From the NCBI RefSeq assembly GCF_001750165.1, contig NZ_CP015411.1:2260001-2324000 (forward strand): a DNA stretch of 64,000 nucleotides, read 5' to 3'. Numbering within the stretch: the first letter of the stretch is position 1; each line of letters begins with the position of its first letter. Positions 17,399-26,290 of this stretch are shown here, in pieces. A program made the translations under genes and the position numbers. The notes under the pieces are model-generated. The model did no database searches. It had not been told where the DNA came from and saw only the letters and a list, made by a program, of their open reading frames with translations. This stretch comes from Pseudoalteromonas luteoviolacea. Its GTDB lineage: Bacteria > Pseudomonadota > Gammaproteobacteria > Enterobacterales > Alteromonadaceae.

Positions 17399-18784
17399 AT
17401 GAATATGTTCAAACCCTCTGTGATCGTGCTTGCTCTTAGCACAGCTCTTTTAGGTTGCCAGCAAGACACTGGTCCTCAAAAAGATAAAGTCACAATCGAG
17501 AAAAATCCATATCCAAGTACTTACAAGCCTCATTCAACTTCAAGTACCTTGATAACCAATGCCACTGTACTGACTGGTACTGGTGAAAGAATCGATGACG
17601 CTGACGTTTACATCGTGGATGGTAAAATCAGCCAAGTTGGTAAAGATTTAGCTGTTAGCGCAGACACGACGGTGAACGCAGCAGGTAAATGGGTAACACC
17701 TGGCATTATCGACAACCACTCACATTTAGGTGCATATCCAAATCCTGGCGTTGAATCTCATCAAGATGGTAACGAAATGATACACCCAAATACTGCACAA
17801 GTTTGGGTTGAGCATTCGGTATGGCCTCAAGATCCTGGCTTTAACCGAGCCCGTGAAGGCGGTATAACATCACTACAAATCTTACCTGGTTCTGCAAACT
17901 TATTTGGTGGACGAGCGGTAACGCTTAAAAACGTGCCATCGGAAACAATGCAGGGCATGAAGTTTCCTGAAGCACCATATGGTTTGAAAATGGCATGTGG
18001 TGAAAACCCTAAGCGTGTATATGGTGGCCAAGGCGTTGCGCCAAAAACACGTATGGGTAACATGGCAGGTTATCGTGAAGCTTGGATTGAAGCGACAGAA
18101 TATAAGCGTGCTTGGGAACAATACGATAAAGAGTATGCAGCGGGTATGAACCCAGATGCACCACATCGTGATATTAAGCTTGATACTCTGCGCGGTGTAC
18201 TTGACGGCGAAATCTTGATCCATAACCACTGTTATAAAGCAGAAGAAATGGCCATGATGATTGACCTTTCAAAAGAGTTTGGTTATCACGCAGGTACTTT
18301 CCACCACGGTATTGAAGCTTATAAAATTGCTGACTTACTAGGTGAAAATGGCAACTGTGCTGCACTTTGGCCGGATTGGTGGGGCTTCAAGATGGAAGCA
18401 TATGACATGTCACTTGAAAACGTAGCGATTGTGGATGCAGCTAAAAATTCGTGTGCGGTTATACACTCTGATTCTGACACGACAATTCAACGTTTGAATC
18501 ATGAAGCTGCAAAAGTGATGTATTCAGCAAATGAAGTCGGTTTCGATATTAAAGAAGAGCATGCGATTAAATGGATCACTTACAATGCGGCAAAATCTCT
18601 AGGTATTGAAGATTTAACAGGTTCAATTGCATCTGGTAAACAAGCCGATGTCGTAATTTGGGATCAAAGTCCATTTAGCGTGTACTCAAAAGCTGAGAAA
18701 GTATTTATTGATGGTGCCAAGGTATATGACCGCAACGACAGTAAATATCAAGCGGTTAGTGATTTTATGTTAGGCCAGCGCTAG
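17399..18784 (+). CDS. amidohydrolase family lipoprotein (metal-dependent)
   Basis: 461 aa. Lipoprotein signal with ALLGC, so membrane-anchored outside the cytoplasm. Amidohydrolase-superfamily beta-barrel: HxH metal ligands in GIIDNHSHLG, later histidines in LIHNHCYKAE and YHAGTFHHG, and the Asp-bearing HSDSDTT near the end; C-terminal GKQADVVIWD is typical of imidazolonepropionase/dipeptidase-like members. Start ATG 17399 gives the lipoprotein signal its normal length; the open frame runs to 17339. Likely hydrolyses C-N bonds of peptides or cyclic amides; exact substrate unknown. Operon with the next gene (10-bp gap). Confidence 0.85.
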   Translation: MNMFKPSVIVLALSTALLGCQQDTGPQKDKVTIEKNPYPSTYKPHSTSSTLITNATVLTGTGERIDDADVYIVDGKISQVGKDLAVSADTTVNAAGKWVTPGIIDNHSHLGAYPNPGVESHQDGNEMIHPNTAQVWVEHSVWPQDPGFNRAREGGITSLQILPGSANLFGGRAVTLKNVPSETMQGMKFPEAPYGLKMACGENPKRVYGGQGVAPKTRMGNMAGYREAWIEATEYKRAWEQYDKEYAAGMNPDAPHRDIKLDTLRGVLDGEILIHNHCYKAEEMAMMIDLSKEFGYHAGTFHHGIEAYKIADLLGENGNCAALWPDWWGFKMEAYDMSLENVAIVDAAKNSCAVIHSDSDTTIQRLNHEAAKVMYSANEVGFDIKEEHAIKWITYNAAKSLGIEDLTGSIASGKQADVVIWDQSPFSVYSKAEKVFIDGAKVYDRNDSKYQAVSDFMLGQR

Positions 18785-18794
18785 GGGAGTCGCC

Positions 18795-20036
18795 ATGAAC
18801 AAGTTTAAATTATCTATTTTAACTGGTGCATTGCTGAGTTCTTCAGCGGTATTTGCACAAGTAACAGCGATTACAAATGCGACTGTGCACACGCTAACAA
18901 AGCAAGGTGTACTAGAAAACGCGACGGTGTTAATTGAAAACGGAAAAATTACGGCTGTAAACCCGAAATCTTTTAATGCTGATGTCACTGTAAATGCACA
19001 AGGCAAAGTGTTGACTCCCGGCCTAATAGGCACAATGAATCAACTTGGCTTGGTAGAAGTGGGCGCGGTTTCTCGTTCAGTAGATGCGTATGACAAATCA
19101 GGCATTGAGTTTGATCCAAGCAGTGCATTTAATCCACGCTCTAGCTTGATCCCGTATGCGAGAAAAGGAGGCTTGACACAAAACTTGAGTATTCCTTCTT
19201 TACCGTGGGGTGAAAGTGGCGTATTTATGGGTCTTGGCTTCGTTGCTGATTTATCTGGCGAATTTGGTAGTGTCACAGACAGTCAATCTGCACTTATTGT
19301 CGATTTAGGTGCTGTCAGCGGCGATGGTTCTCGCGCTGCGTCGTTGCAAGCGTTTGCTAAGAAACTATCTGAACAGAAGAAAAAGCTAACATCGAAAAAA
19401 GACAAAAAGGATGATAAAGACCCGTCGGCTGAAGAAAAGCTTTTAACACAAGTTTTAAAAGGTGATCTACCAGTTGTAGCATCTGCTTCTCGTGCATCTC
19501 AATTACTTGAACTGATTAAACTGAAAGAACAGTTTGGTTTGAATCTGATTATTGATGGTGCCCAAGATGCAGTATTAGTAAAAGATGAGCTAGCTAAAGC
19601 TAAAGTTCCAGTTATTATTAGCTCAGTTGCGAACCTACCAACAGGTTTTGACGCATTGCATGCACATTTAGGTAATGCTGGCACACTTGAAAAAGCGGGT
19701 GTTAACGTTATCTTAAATATAGCAGGTGACGGCAGTCACAATGTTTATCAAATGCGCTTTAACGCCGGTATTGCGGTAGCTAATGGTATGACACATGAAG
19801 GTGCATTAAAGGCAATGACTGTGAATGTTGCAGATGCATTTGGTATTGAAGGCGGCAAGATTGCTAAAGGTGAGCGTGCAGATGTTGTACTTTGGACCGC
19901 AGATCCTTTTGAGTTCAGCACGCGTGTTGATAAAATTTGGATTAATGGTGAACAAGTAACAACAGAGTCTCGCCATGACAAGTTAACAGAGCGATATACA
20001 ACAGACTCGTCAATGCCTCGTGGCTACACTAAGTAA
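18795..20036 (+). CDS. amidohydrolase-like secreted protein without HxH motif
   Basis: 413 aa, signal peptide (cleavage after VFA, residue 21). Clear amidohydrolase framework: N-terminal beta-barrel strands ITNATVHTLTKQGVLENATV, and C-terminal GERADVVLWTADPFEFSTRV. Where active family members carry GxxDxHxH, this one reads GLIGTMNQLGL, so the metal-binding pair is missing, and the later His/Asp ligands are not evident either. A Lys-rich insert (KKKLTSKKDKKDDKD) lies near residue 195. GGGGAG-type ribosome binding site. It follows an active-looking paralogue in the same operon, so it may be a partner subunit. Confidence 0.82.
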   Translation: MNKFKLSILTGALLSSSAVFAQVTAITNATVHTLTKQGVLENATVLIENGKITAVNPKSFNADVTVNAQGKVLTPGLIGTMNQLGLVEVGAVSRSVDAYDKSGIEFDPSSAFNPRSSLIPYARKGGLTQNLSIPSLPWGESGVFMGLGFVADLSGEFGSVTDSQSALIVDLGAVSGDGSRAASLQAFAKKLSEQKKKLTSKKDKKDDKDPSAEEKLLTQVLKGDLPVVASASRASQLLELIKLKEQFGLNLIIDGAQDAVLVKDELAKAKVPVIISSVANLPTGFDALHAHLGNAGTLEKAGVNVILNIAGDGSHNVYQMRFNAGIAVANGMTHEGALKAMTVNVADAFGIEGGKIAKGERADVVLWTADPFEFSTRVDKIWINGEQVTTESRHDKLTERYTTDSSMPRGYTK

Positions 20037-20055
20037 CGAAATGACGTATCAATTT

Positions 20056-20078
20056 AGGCGCCATTAGGCGCCTTTTTT
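20056..20078 (+). terminator. Rho-independent terminator of amidohydrolase operon
   Basis: GGCGCC (20057-20062), loop ATTA, GGCGCC (20067-20072), then TTTTTT. Confidence 0.88.
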
Positions 20079-20150
20079 ATTTGTGTGGCCCATCGTATAT
20101 AGCGTTGACACGTTTATTTAGTCGTGTTGACAAGCGGCGAGGGTACACAC

Positions 20151-20177
20151 AAAAAAAGAAGCGCTAGGCGCTTCTTT
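20151..20177 (-). terminator. terminator of the secreted protein gene at 20198
   Basis: AAGAAGCGC (20156-20164), loop TAG, GCGCTTCTT (20168-20176), with an A-run at 20151-20157 that is a U-run in the minus-strand transcript. Confidence 0.82.
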
Positions 20178-20197
20178 TAAGGTTTTAGAAGTATCGA

Positions 20198-21004
20198 TTA
20201 CTTATAAACTGTGTAATCTACTTCAAGGTTGATATCGTTTTCACCAGAAACAACCCATACTTGAGTGCGTTGGATTCTACCAACCGGGCTGTGACAAGTG
20301 ACAACTTGTCTGAATGCCGGGCCTGAGTAATTGTACACAGCGTTTTCTAAACCATAATGATTTGTGTGGAATAACGGCGTGCTGTCATAACCGTTAAATA
20401 CTCGAGACTCAAAGCCTTCATTCATTGTTGCAGAGCAGTACGTATCTTTGTTTTTATTATCAATATGTAGTGATGATGTGTAGCTTACTTGATCATACCA
20501 ACCACGGCCGCCACAGTGTGAACTTGCACCTGTGCAATCTGGCATTTTATATTCACCAACTCCAACTAGGTTTGTCTCCCAAGTGATCTCCGGTAATGCT
20601 GAGAACTTGTGATATACCTTGTACTGATCGCCGGCTAAAGTTTGGCAGTTTAAAGCTAATACACGATTGCGCTTTAATTGCTCATCTGAGAAGCCTGCAT
20701 TGAAGTGAACCGTATCGACCATAGTCGCACCAATGCCACCAGTACCCATGTTGACGGTACCATATTGTTGGCCAGTTAGTTCGTCAAAAATGTATCCACT
20801 TGTACACTCAGAGCCTGCTTCTTTATAGTAAACCCAAGCCTCAAAGGAACGTGCACTTAACGAATCTGTCACGATACGATCTACAGCACCATTTACATAA
20901 GATGTTGATCTGTTGTAACCATCTAGATCCTGTATAGCTGTCTGAGCAAATGCTGAAGTGGCTAATAGGCTAGATGTAAGCGCTGCGAGTAATTTAAGTT
21001 TCAT
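20198..21004 (-). CDS. secreted protein of unknown function
   Basis: 268 aa, signal peptide (MKLKLLAALTSSLLATSAFA). Six or more cysteines (CTSG, LNCQT, PDCTGASSHCGG, DTYCSA, VTCHS) suggest disulfides, and the C-terminal half is beta-rich. I do not recognise a family. The ATG at 21004 has GGAG 7 bases upstream; the frame extends four codons further back but that ATG would contain the ribosome binding site. Isolated on the minus strand, with a terminator just downstream. Confidence 0.75.
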   Translation of the reverse strand: MKLKLLAALTSSLLATSAFAQTAIQDLDGYNRSTSYVNGAVDRIVTDSLSARSFEAWVYYKEAGSECTSGYIFDELTGQQYGTVNMGTGGIGATMVDTVHFNAGFSDEQLKRNRVLALNCQTLAGDQYKVYHKFSALPEITWETNLVGVGEYKMPDCTGASSHCGGRGWYDQVSYTSSLHIDNKNKDTYCSATMNEGFESRVFNGYDSTPLFHTNHYGLENAVYNYSGPAFRQVVTCHSPVGRIQRTQVWVVSGENDINLEVDYTVYK

Positions 21005-21016
21005 TGGTAACTCCAT

Positions 21017-22006
21017 TGTATTTTACAGGATACATTTCCTGATTATTGGTCTGACGCAGATGTGTATCCTTAGAAGGGTCTTTCATCTCGAATATAAATT
21101 TATTCATGCGCCGAATTCTATTTAATCCGCTGCTATTGATATATTTATAATGTATACAGCAATTTTGAAACGGTACTTGAAAATGAAAGCAAATAGTTAG
21201 CTGGGCTCTAATATCTAGCTTTTTTTCATCCGTTGCGGATTGATTAACAACCTAACGACTAATTTTTATTGTGTAAACCCCTATGAAAACCGATCTGATT
21301 GATGATTATTTTCATATGTAAAACTTCAATTTTGTGGTTTTTTATTCTTAAATTTTTCTTAAGTAACCAATTTTATATTCCGATAATGTAATTTTTGACT
21401 GTTATGAAAATATTTTCTTAAAATCTAACTAATTAATTTTTATTGTTTTAAGTTTGTATTCACTTAAGATACTTAGCTCAAATAATGATATAGGATAAAA
21501 AAGAAAGTTAATTGTCGTGTTCAACCAGTGGACTGTCGATCAAGTTGGAGTTATGAATATGGAATTTTTGATTGTCTTTATATGACTATTGATGCAAAAA
21601 ATTAATCGATAAAAAGTTTAAAAATAATTTCACCTTTGATCTAAATCTATTTCTATCCCTAATTATGTTCCATAACGAGCCGAGTTCACGTACCTTTGCG
21701 CAGGTTAATTGTGTAATGTGAAGTTACACTCGCGTGTACATGAATGCTGAATTTGATGTGTCTATGTGTGCTGTTCCTTACTTTTACTGTCTCTAGTTTA
21801 GTTTCATTCTGGATTGAAGACTTCGGTAATTACTTTTAATGTTAATGACACGCATTTAAATTCTTAGTAAAGTTGTTCTTTGATGGCCAAAGGAGAAATT
21901 CCCCTTTTTCAGGCACTCGATTTGAAAACTTGTCGTCAAAAGCTACATTGAACAGAGTGCATAAATTAGATTTTAGTAAATAAAAGTAATATTGAGGTTT
22001 TAAAGT
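21017..22006. other. long AT-rich intergenic region
   Basis: About 990 bases with no ORF that looks real. It separates two divergent genes. A short palindrome CAGGA-TACATT-TCCTG lies at 21029, just upstream of the secreted protein gene. No RNA gene or repeat recognised. Confidence 0.4.
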
Positions 22007-22690
22007 GTGTTGATAGATGTATTACAGATCAGCTATTTATCGAGCATAGTGATTGTATTTTTGATTACGGTATCCTTGATATCAATCCAACAGGGGCTTC
22101 CCAAATTTCAGCGGTTTGAACTTGCGCTGTGTTGGGTAATGATTTTGTCACCTGCCGTTGAATTTTTAAGCTTGCTTGAATTTGAAATCCCATGGTTTGC
22201 AATCGCTTTTATTCATGCCTCGCCGTTACTACTTGGTCCATTAATAGCTTTGTATCGGCAAGAAATGAGTAATACACATGTGGGGTATTGGTGGTCTTGC
22301 ATACATGCCATTCCATTTGTGCTGTTTTTTACTTACCGTTTAATAGAAAATACAGAAATCCCTTTGATTGTAGGTGTTTTGTATCTCGCGCAAATCCTTT
22401 TCTATCAAGTTAATTTAATTAAATCATGTTGGCCTGAGCAAACATTTCAATTTCCTAAACTCAAAGCAGCTGTTGCACTTATACCTCACAAGGTCTTAGT
22501 GGCGTTCTATTTTGTGTTTTCGTTTGCTGGCGCAGTTCAAATGGTCGGCTATTTATTTAACCTTGAGCAAATATGGCTCACTTTACATGTCACAAATACC
22601 GTTGTGTTTATATACGTCGTGCTGCTGTGTAGAGGGTATATCAATTTGTTACTTAAAAAGTTGGATAATTTAAATCAATCCTCATGTTAG
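22007..22690 (+). CDS. seven-helix membrane protein resembling AraC-regulator sensor part
   Basis: 227 aa, about seven hydrophobic segments. The ASPLLLGPLIALYRQE segment resembles the membrane domain that precedes the helix-turn-helix in some membrane-bound AraC-type regulators, but here the protein stops after the last membrane helix and there is no DNA-binding domain. GTG start at 22007 with GAGG 9 bases upstream. Followed by a strong hairpin. It may be a stand-alone sensor or a remnant that lost its HTH part; the downstream sequence shows no HTH in any frame. Confidence 0.6.
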   Translation: MLIDVLQISYLSSIVIVFLITVSLISIQQGLPKFQRFELALCWVMILSPAVEFLSLLEFEIPWFAIAFIHASPLLLGPLIALYRQEMSNTHVGYWWSCIHAIPFVLFFTYRLIENTEIPLIVGVLYLAQILFYQVNLIKSCWPEQTFQFPKLKAAVALIPHKVLVAFYFVFSFAGAVQMVGYLFNLEQIWLTLHVTNTVVFIYVVLLCRGYINLLLKKLDNLNQSSC

Positions 22691-22736
22691 ATACGATTGC
22701 TTAGCCTTTTCAGCGTTATTGTTTTCTAATTTATTG

Positions 22737-22763
22737 ACCGCCTAACCCAGCAGGTTAGGCGGT
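22737..22763. terminator. bidirectional terminator hairpin
   Basis: Perfect 11-bp stem ACCGCCTAACC (22737-22747) with GGTTAGGCGGT (22753-22763), 5-base loop CAGCA. Between convergent genes. Confidence 0.75.
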
Positions 22764-22831
22764 TAAATGATGAGCGTGTTTGAAAGCGGGTTTTTGACGC
22801 TTCACCAGTTTAATATCGATTAATTGATGTT

Positions 22832-23704
22832 TTAGATAAATGCAGTACGATTTTCCGTAATGAACTCTTTAAGGGTTGTGAGCTTTCTACCAAGCAGCGC
22901 CTCTCCATCAGGGCTAACCACAGCAGCCTGGTTGTCCGCAAATAGGTTAAATAGCTCAATTAATCCCTCTGCTTGCCACTGCGGCCACCCAGTATCAATT
23001 AATGATGCTAATGTGGTTTCATTGTTCGGTGAGACATGTGTAACTTCTGAGTCTAAGGTCGTGCTAAAAATGTGTGCTATATCTGCACCGCTCAGCAGTT
23101 CAGGGCCTGTGATGTTGTAGGCCTTATTTTGATGAGTGTTAGATGTTAAGACATTGGCAGCGATTTCACCAATGTCGGACACTACTAAAGGGGCAAATTT
23201 ACCTGCACCTGTACCGAGGTAAAGGGTGCCTTGCTTTATACCGTCAGCCCAACCAAGTAGATTGTCTTGGAAGAAAATTGTACGTAGATGCGTCCATTTA
23301 AGGCCTGAATTTTCAAGGTATTTCTCACCAAAACGGAACTGACGTCCAAATAAAATCGATTCATATTCTGCGCCAAAAACAGAGTAAAATATGAAGTCTG
23401 TGACCGATGTTGCTGCTTTTGCAGCATCGATTACTAGTTTGGCGTGTTGCTCGCGTTCAAGAATGTTTCCTGTAATGAAGAAGACTTTATCCACGCCTCG
23501 CATTGAGGAAGCCAAGGTATCTGGCTGTTCGATATCCATAATGCGCGTCTTTAAGTTTGGAAAACGATTTTTTAGTGCTTGTGCTTTTTCTTCACTTCGC
23601 ACACCAGCAATAATTGTATCTTTTAAGTCAGCCTTAGCGAAAAGGGCGTTAATGGTTGCAATGCCGTTAAGGCCTGCGGCACCGATGATAAGAATATTAG
23701 ACAT
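22832..23704 (-). CDS. NmrA-like NAD(P)-binding family protein
   Basis: 290 aa. N-terminal Rossmann motif GAAGLNG; the MDIEQPDTLASSMRGVDKVF and long C-terminal part fit NmrA-like atypical SDRs or NAD(P)H-quinone-oxidoreductase-like (QOR2 type) proteins, which often sense redox cofactors or reduce quinones. The ATG at 23704 has GGAG eight bases upstream; an upstream in-frame ATG (23710) is too close to that site. Single gene. Confidence 0.8.
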   Translation of the reverse strand: MSNILIIGAAGLNGIATINALFAKADLKDTIIAGVRSEEKAQALKNRFPNLKTRIMDIEQPDTLASSMRGVDKVFFITGNILEREQHAKLVIDAAKAATSVTDFIFYSVFGAEYESILFGRQFRFGEKYLENSGLKWTHLRTIFFQDNLLGWADGIKQGTLYLGTGAGKFAPLVVSDIGEIAANVLTSNTHQNKAYNITGPELLSGADIAHIFSTTLDSEVTHVSPNNETTLASLIDTGWPQWQAEGLIELFNLFADNQAAVVSPDGEALLGRKLTTLKEFITENRTAFI

Positions 23705-23710
23705 GAGCAT

Positions 23711-24282
23711 TTCTCCAATTCATTAATTTTTTGCTTTGATGGAGTCATCTTATGTTTAATTTATAAGATTGAAAATTTCGATAAATAGCGTATATCATTC
23801 TTATTTTTAGAATGGTTTTGTTTGTATCGGATTGTTCGTCAAGCAGCCCTGTATAGAGTGAGTAAATTAATTTGTTTTCAGGCATAAGTACTGTGTGTTG
23901 CTTTGACTCCAAATCCAGTCAAAGCTGTTGAAAGTAATCTCACATTGTCATTATCTTGTGGTTGAACATGGCTAAGTATGATGGTGTATTGTCGTCAACA
24001 TAAAACCTAAATATTGTTTGTATATAAATATCAACACGGTGTGATTGTCCAATTGAATAAGATTACTGTGATCACCGGTCTTATAAAACGTCACAGAGCG
24101 AACTATATTTTAAGAAAGATACTCACTCGCTTTTGCTAGTCAGCATGTCCTGATATTACGAAAGAAATGTTTTAAAAACGCCAAATGTTGGCTTATCAAA
24201 GCTGAGTAATCATGACAAATACCAAAACTTGAATGTAGCTTGCTCTTAAAAAGAGCTATTTTAACGGATAAGAAGGTAAAAA
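23711..24282. other. intergenic region between divergent genes
   Basis: 570 bases, AT-rich, holding the promoters of the NmrA-like gene and gdhA. A short hairpin-like region is not obvious and no ORF is convincing. Confidence 0.4.
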
Positions 24283-25626
24283 ATGTACGACGATTTGACA
24301 CTTGAGCATTTTATGGAAGGGCTGATAAAACGTAATCCTCATGAGCCAGAGTTTCATCAGGCTGTAAAAGAGGTAGCTGAGTCGGTTATCCCATTTATCA
24401 ATAAACATCCTCAGTACAAACAAGCACATATTTTGGAAAGGATGACTGAGCCAGATAAAGTGGTCTCTTTTAGAGTATCTTGGGAAGACGATGAGGGGAA
24501 CATTCGTATAAACCGTGGCTATAGAGTTCAGTTTAATAACTCAATAGGGCCATATAAAGGCGGGCTGCGTTTTGACCCTTCGGTTAATTTAAGCGTGTTA
24601 AAGTTCTTAGGTTTTGAGCAAACATTTAAAAATAGCTTAACCACACTACCCATCGGTGCAGGCAAGGGTGGATCAGACTTTAATCCAAAGGGAAAGTCTG
24701 ATCGTGAGATTATGCGTTTCTGCCAATCATTTATGACACAGCTGTATCAACATATTGGGCCTAATATGGATGTCCCAGCTGGCGATATTGGAGTCGGTTC
24801 TAGAGAGATAAGTTATCTATTTGGTCAATACAAACGTTTAACACATCAGTTTGAGAGTGTATTAACTGGTAAGTCGCTTGAGTTTGGTGGAAGTTTAATT
24901 CGAACTGAGGCAACTGGGTATGGTAACGCATACTTTATGCAATCCATGTTAGGGCATCAGCATGACGAAATAAAAGGAAAGACTTGTCTGGTCTCTGGTT
25001 CCGGTAATGTTGCGTTGCATTGTGCTGAGAAAATCATTCAATTGGGAGGAAAGGTACTGACACTGTCTGACTCGGGTGGCACGTTGCTGGTTCGTGAGGG
25101 ATTAGATCAAGATAAACTCAATCTCATTAAAGATATAAAAACGAGCCAAAGGAAGCGATTGAGTACGCTAACAGAGCAATTCTCGTGTGAATTTTTTGAA
25201 GGCAAAAAGCCATGGCATATCAAGGCTGATCTTGCGTTTCCATGTGCAACTCAAAATGAACTCGATGAGATAGATGCGGCTATTTTAGTTGAGCATGGGT
25301 GTATTGCGGTATCTGAAGGCGCAAATATGCCTTGTACTCCAGAAGCAGTACATATTTTTCATCAACGAGGTATTTTATATGCGCCAGGCAAGGCCGCAAA
25401 TGCTGGTGGTGTGGCTGTGTCTGCATTAGAAATGTCTCAAAATAGCATCCGAATGTCTTGGTCTGAGCAAGAACTCGAGCAAAAGTTACACACCATTATG
25501 CAGCAAATACACGACCAATGTGTGAAGTATGGCACTCAAAATGGAAGGGTTAATTACGTTGATGGTGCAAACATAGCTGGGTTTATAAAGGTGGCGGATG
25601 CAATGTTGGCGTATGGTGTTGTTTAA
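24283..25626 (+). CDS. gdhA: NADP-specific glutamate dehydrogenase
   Basis: 447 aa, the normal length for the hexameric bacterial enzyme. Reductive amination of 2-oxoglutarate to glutamate. Substrate-binding and catalytic region PIGAGKGGSDFNPKGKSD, YKGGLRFDPSVN, and the dinucleotide-binding motif VSGSGNVALHCAEK are present. ATG 24283 with AAGG seven bases upstream. Single gene ending in a strong 10-bp hairpin. Confidence 0.97.
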   Translation: MYDDLTLEHFMEGLIKRNPHEPEFHQAVKEVAESVIPFINKHPQYKQAHILERMTEPDKVVSFRVSWEDDEGNIRINRGYRVQFNNSIGPYKGGLRFDPSVNLSVLKFLGFEQTFKNSLTTLPIGAGKGGSDFNPKGKSDREIMRFCQSFMTQLYQHIGPNMDVPAGDIGVGSREISYLFGQYKRLTHQFESVLTGKSLEFGGSLIRTEATGYGNAYFMQSMLGHQHDEIKGKTCLVSGSGNVALHCAEKIIQLGGKVLTLSDSGGTLLVREGLDQDKLNLIKDIKTSQRKRLSTLTEQFSCEFFEGKKPWHIKADLAFPCATQNELDEIDAAILVEHGCIAVSEGANMPCTPEAVHIFHQRGILYAPGKAANAGGVAVSALEMSQNSIRMSWSEQELEQKLHTIMQQIHDQCVKYGTQNGRVNYVDGANIAGFIKVADAMLAYGVV

Positions 25627-25637
25627 CTTAAAGTCTC

Positions 25638-25671
25638 AGCTTAAGGCTTATTTTATTAGAGGCCTTAAGCT
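25638..25671 (+). terminator. terminator after gdhA
   Basis: AGCTTAAGGC (25638-25647) pairs perfectly with GCCTTAAGCT (25662-25671); 14-base AT-rich loop; 11 bases after the gdhA stop. Confidence 0.7.
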
Positions 25672-25865
25672 AACTTTATTGAGAGGACTTGCCACAGGTC
25701 TTATGGAAATCGCAGCCACCTATTGAGATCGCGGTTCACGACAGAACTATTGATGACATGTTCTGCAGTACAATTGGGTAGTTAATTTGACCTCCGTTAT
25801 AGTATGGTTTCTTTTTAGACAATAAATAGCGTTAATTACTTATAAATAAGCATATAGGGAAGATA

Positions 25866-26186
25866 ATGAAGTACATCTATGGAGTTTTATGTATTTTAGG
25901 TACGATATTGCCTTACAGTGTTTTTCTTCCTTGGCTTGCTGAGAGTGGGCCGAATGTTTTTCTACTATATACTCAAATTAGCACAAATCCACTGTCTTCT
26001 GTGGCATGGTTAGATGTGATTGTTTCTGCTTTTGTATTAGTGACTTTCATCATTTACGAAGGCAGGCAGCTAAAAATCAATCGATTGTGGTTGCCAATTT
26101 TAAGTACGTTTATTGTTGGAGTATCGCTTGGCTTGCCGTTATTTCTCTTAATGAGGGAGTTACACCTAGAAAAAGCAAAGATTTAA
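25866..26186 (+). CDS. DUF2834 family small membrane protein
   Basis: 106 aa with three hydrophobic segments (residues about 5-25, 45-63, 73-95), fitting DUF2834 proteins (typically 100-120 aa). Function unknown. Ribosome binding site AGGGAAG 4-5 bases before ATG. Monocistronic. Confidence 0.75.
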   Translation: MKYIYGVLCILGTILPYSVFLPWLAESGPNVFLLYTQISTNPLSSVAWLDVIVSAFVLVTFIIYEGRQLKINRLWLPILSTFIVGVSLGLPLFLLMRELHLEKAKI

Positions 26187-26241
26187 TTTTGATTTAGGTG
26201 CTTTTACTGTTAATGGTGACGTTTGTACATTGAATTGACTG

Positions 26242-26271
26242 TGCTGCTTTAACAAAGTTAATAAAGCAGCA
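26242..26271. terminator. bidirectional terminator
   Basis: TGCTGCTTTA (26242-26251) and TAAAGCAGCA (26262-26271), 10-bp perfect stem, AT-rich loop, between two convergent genes. Confidence 0.7.
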
Positions 26272-26290
26272 AGTGAGAAATTCGCACATT

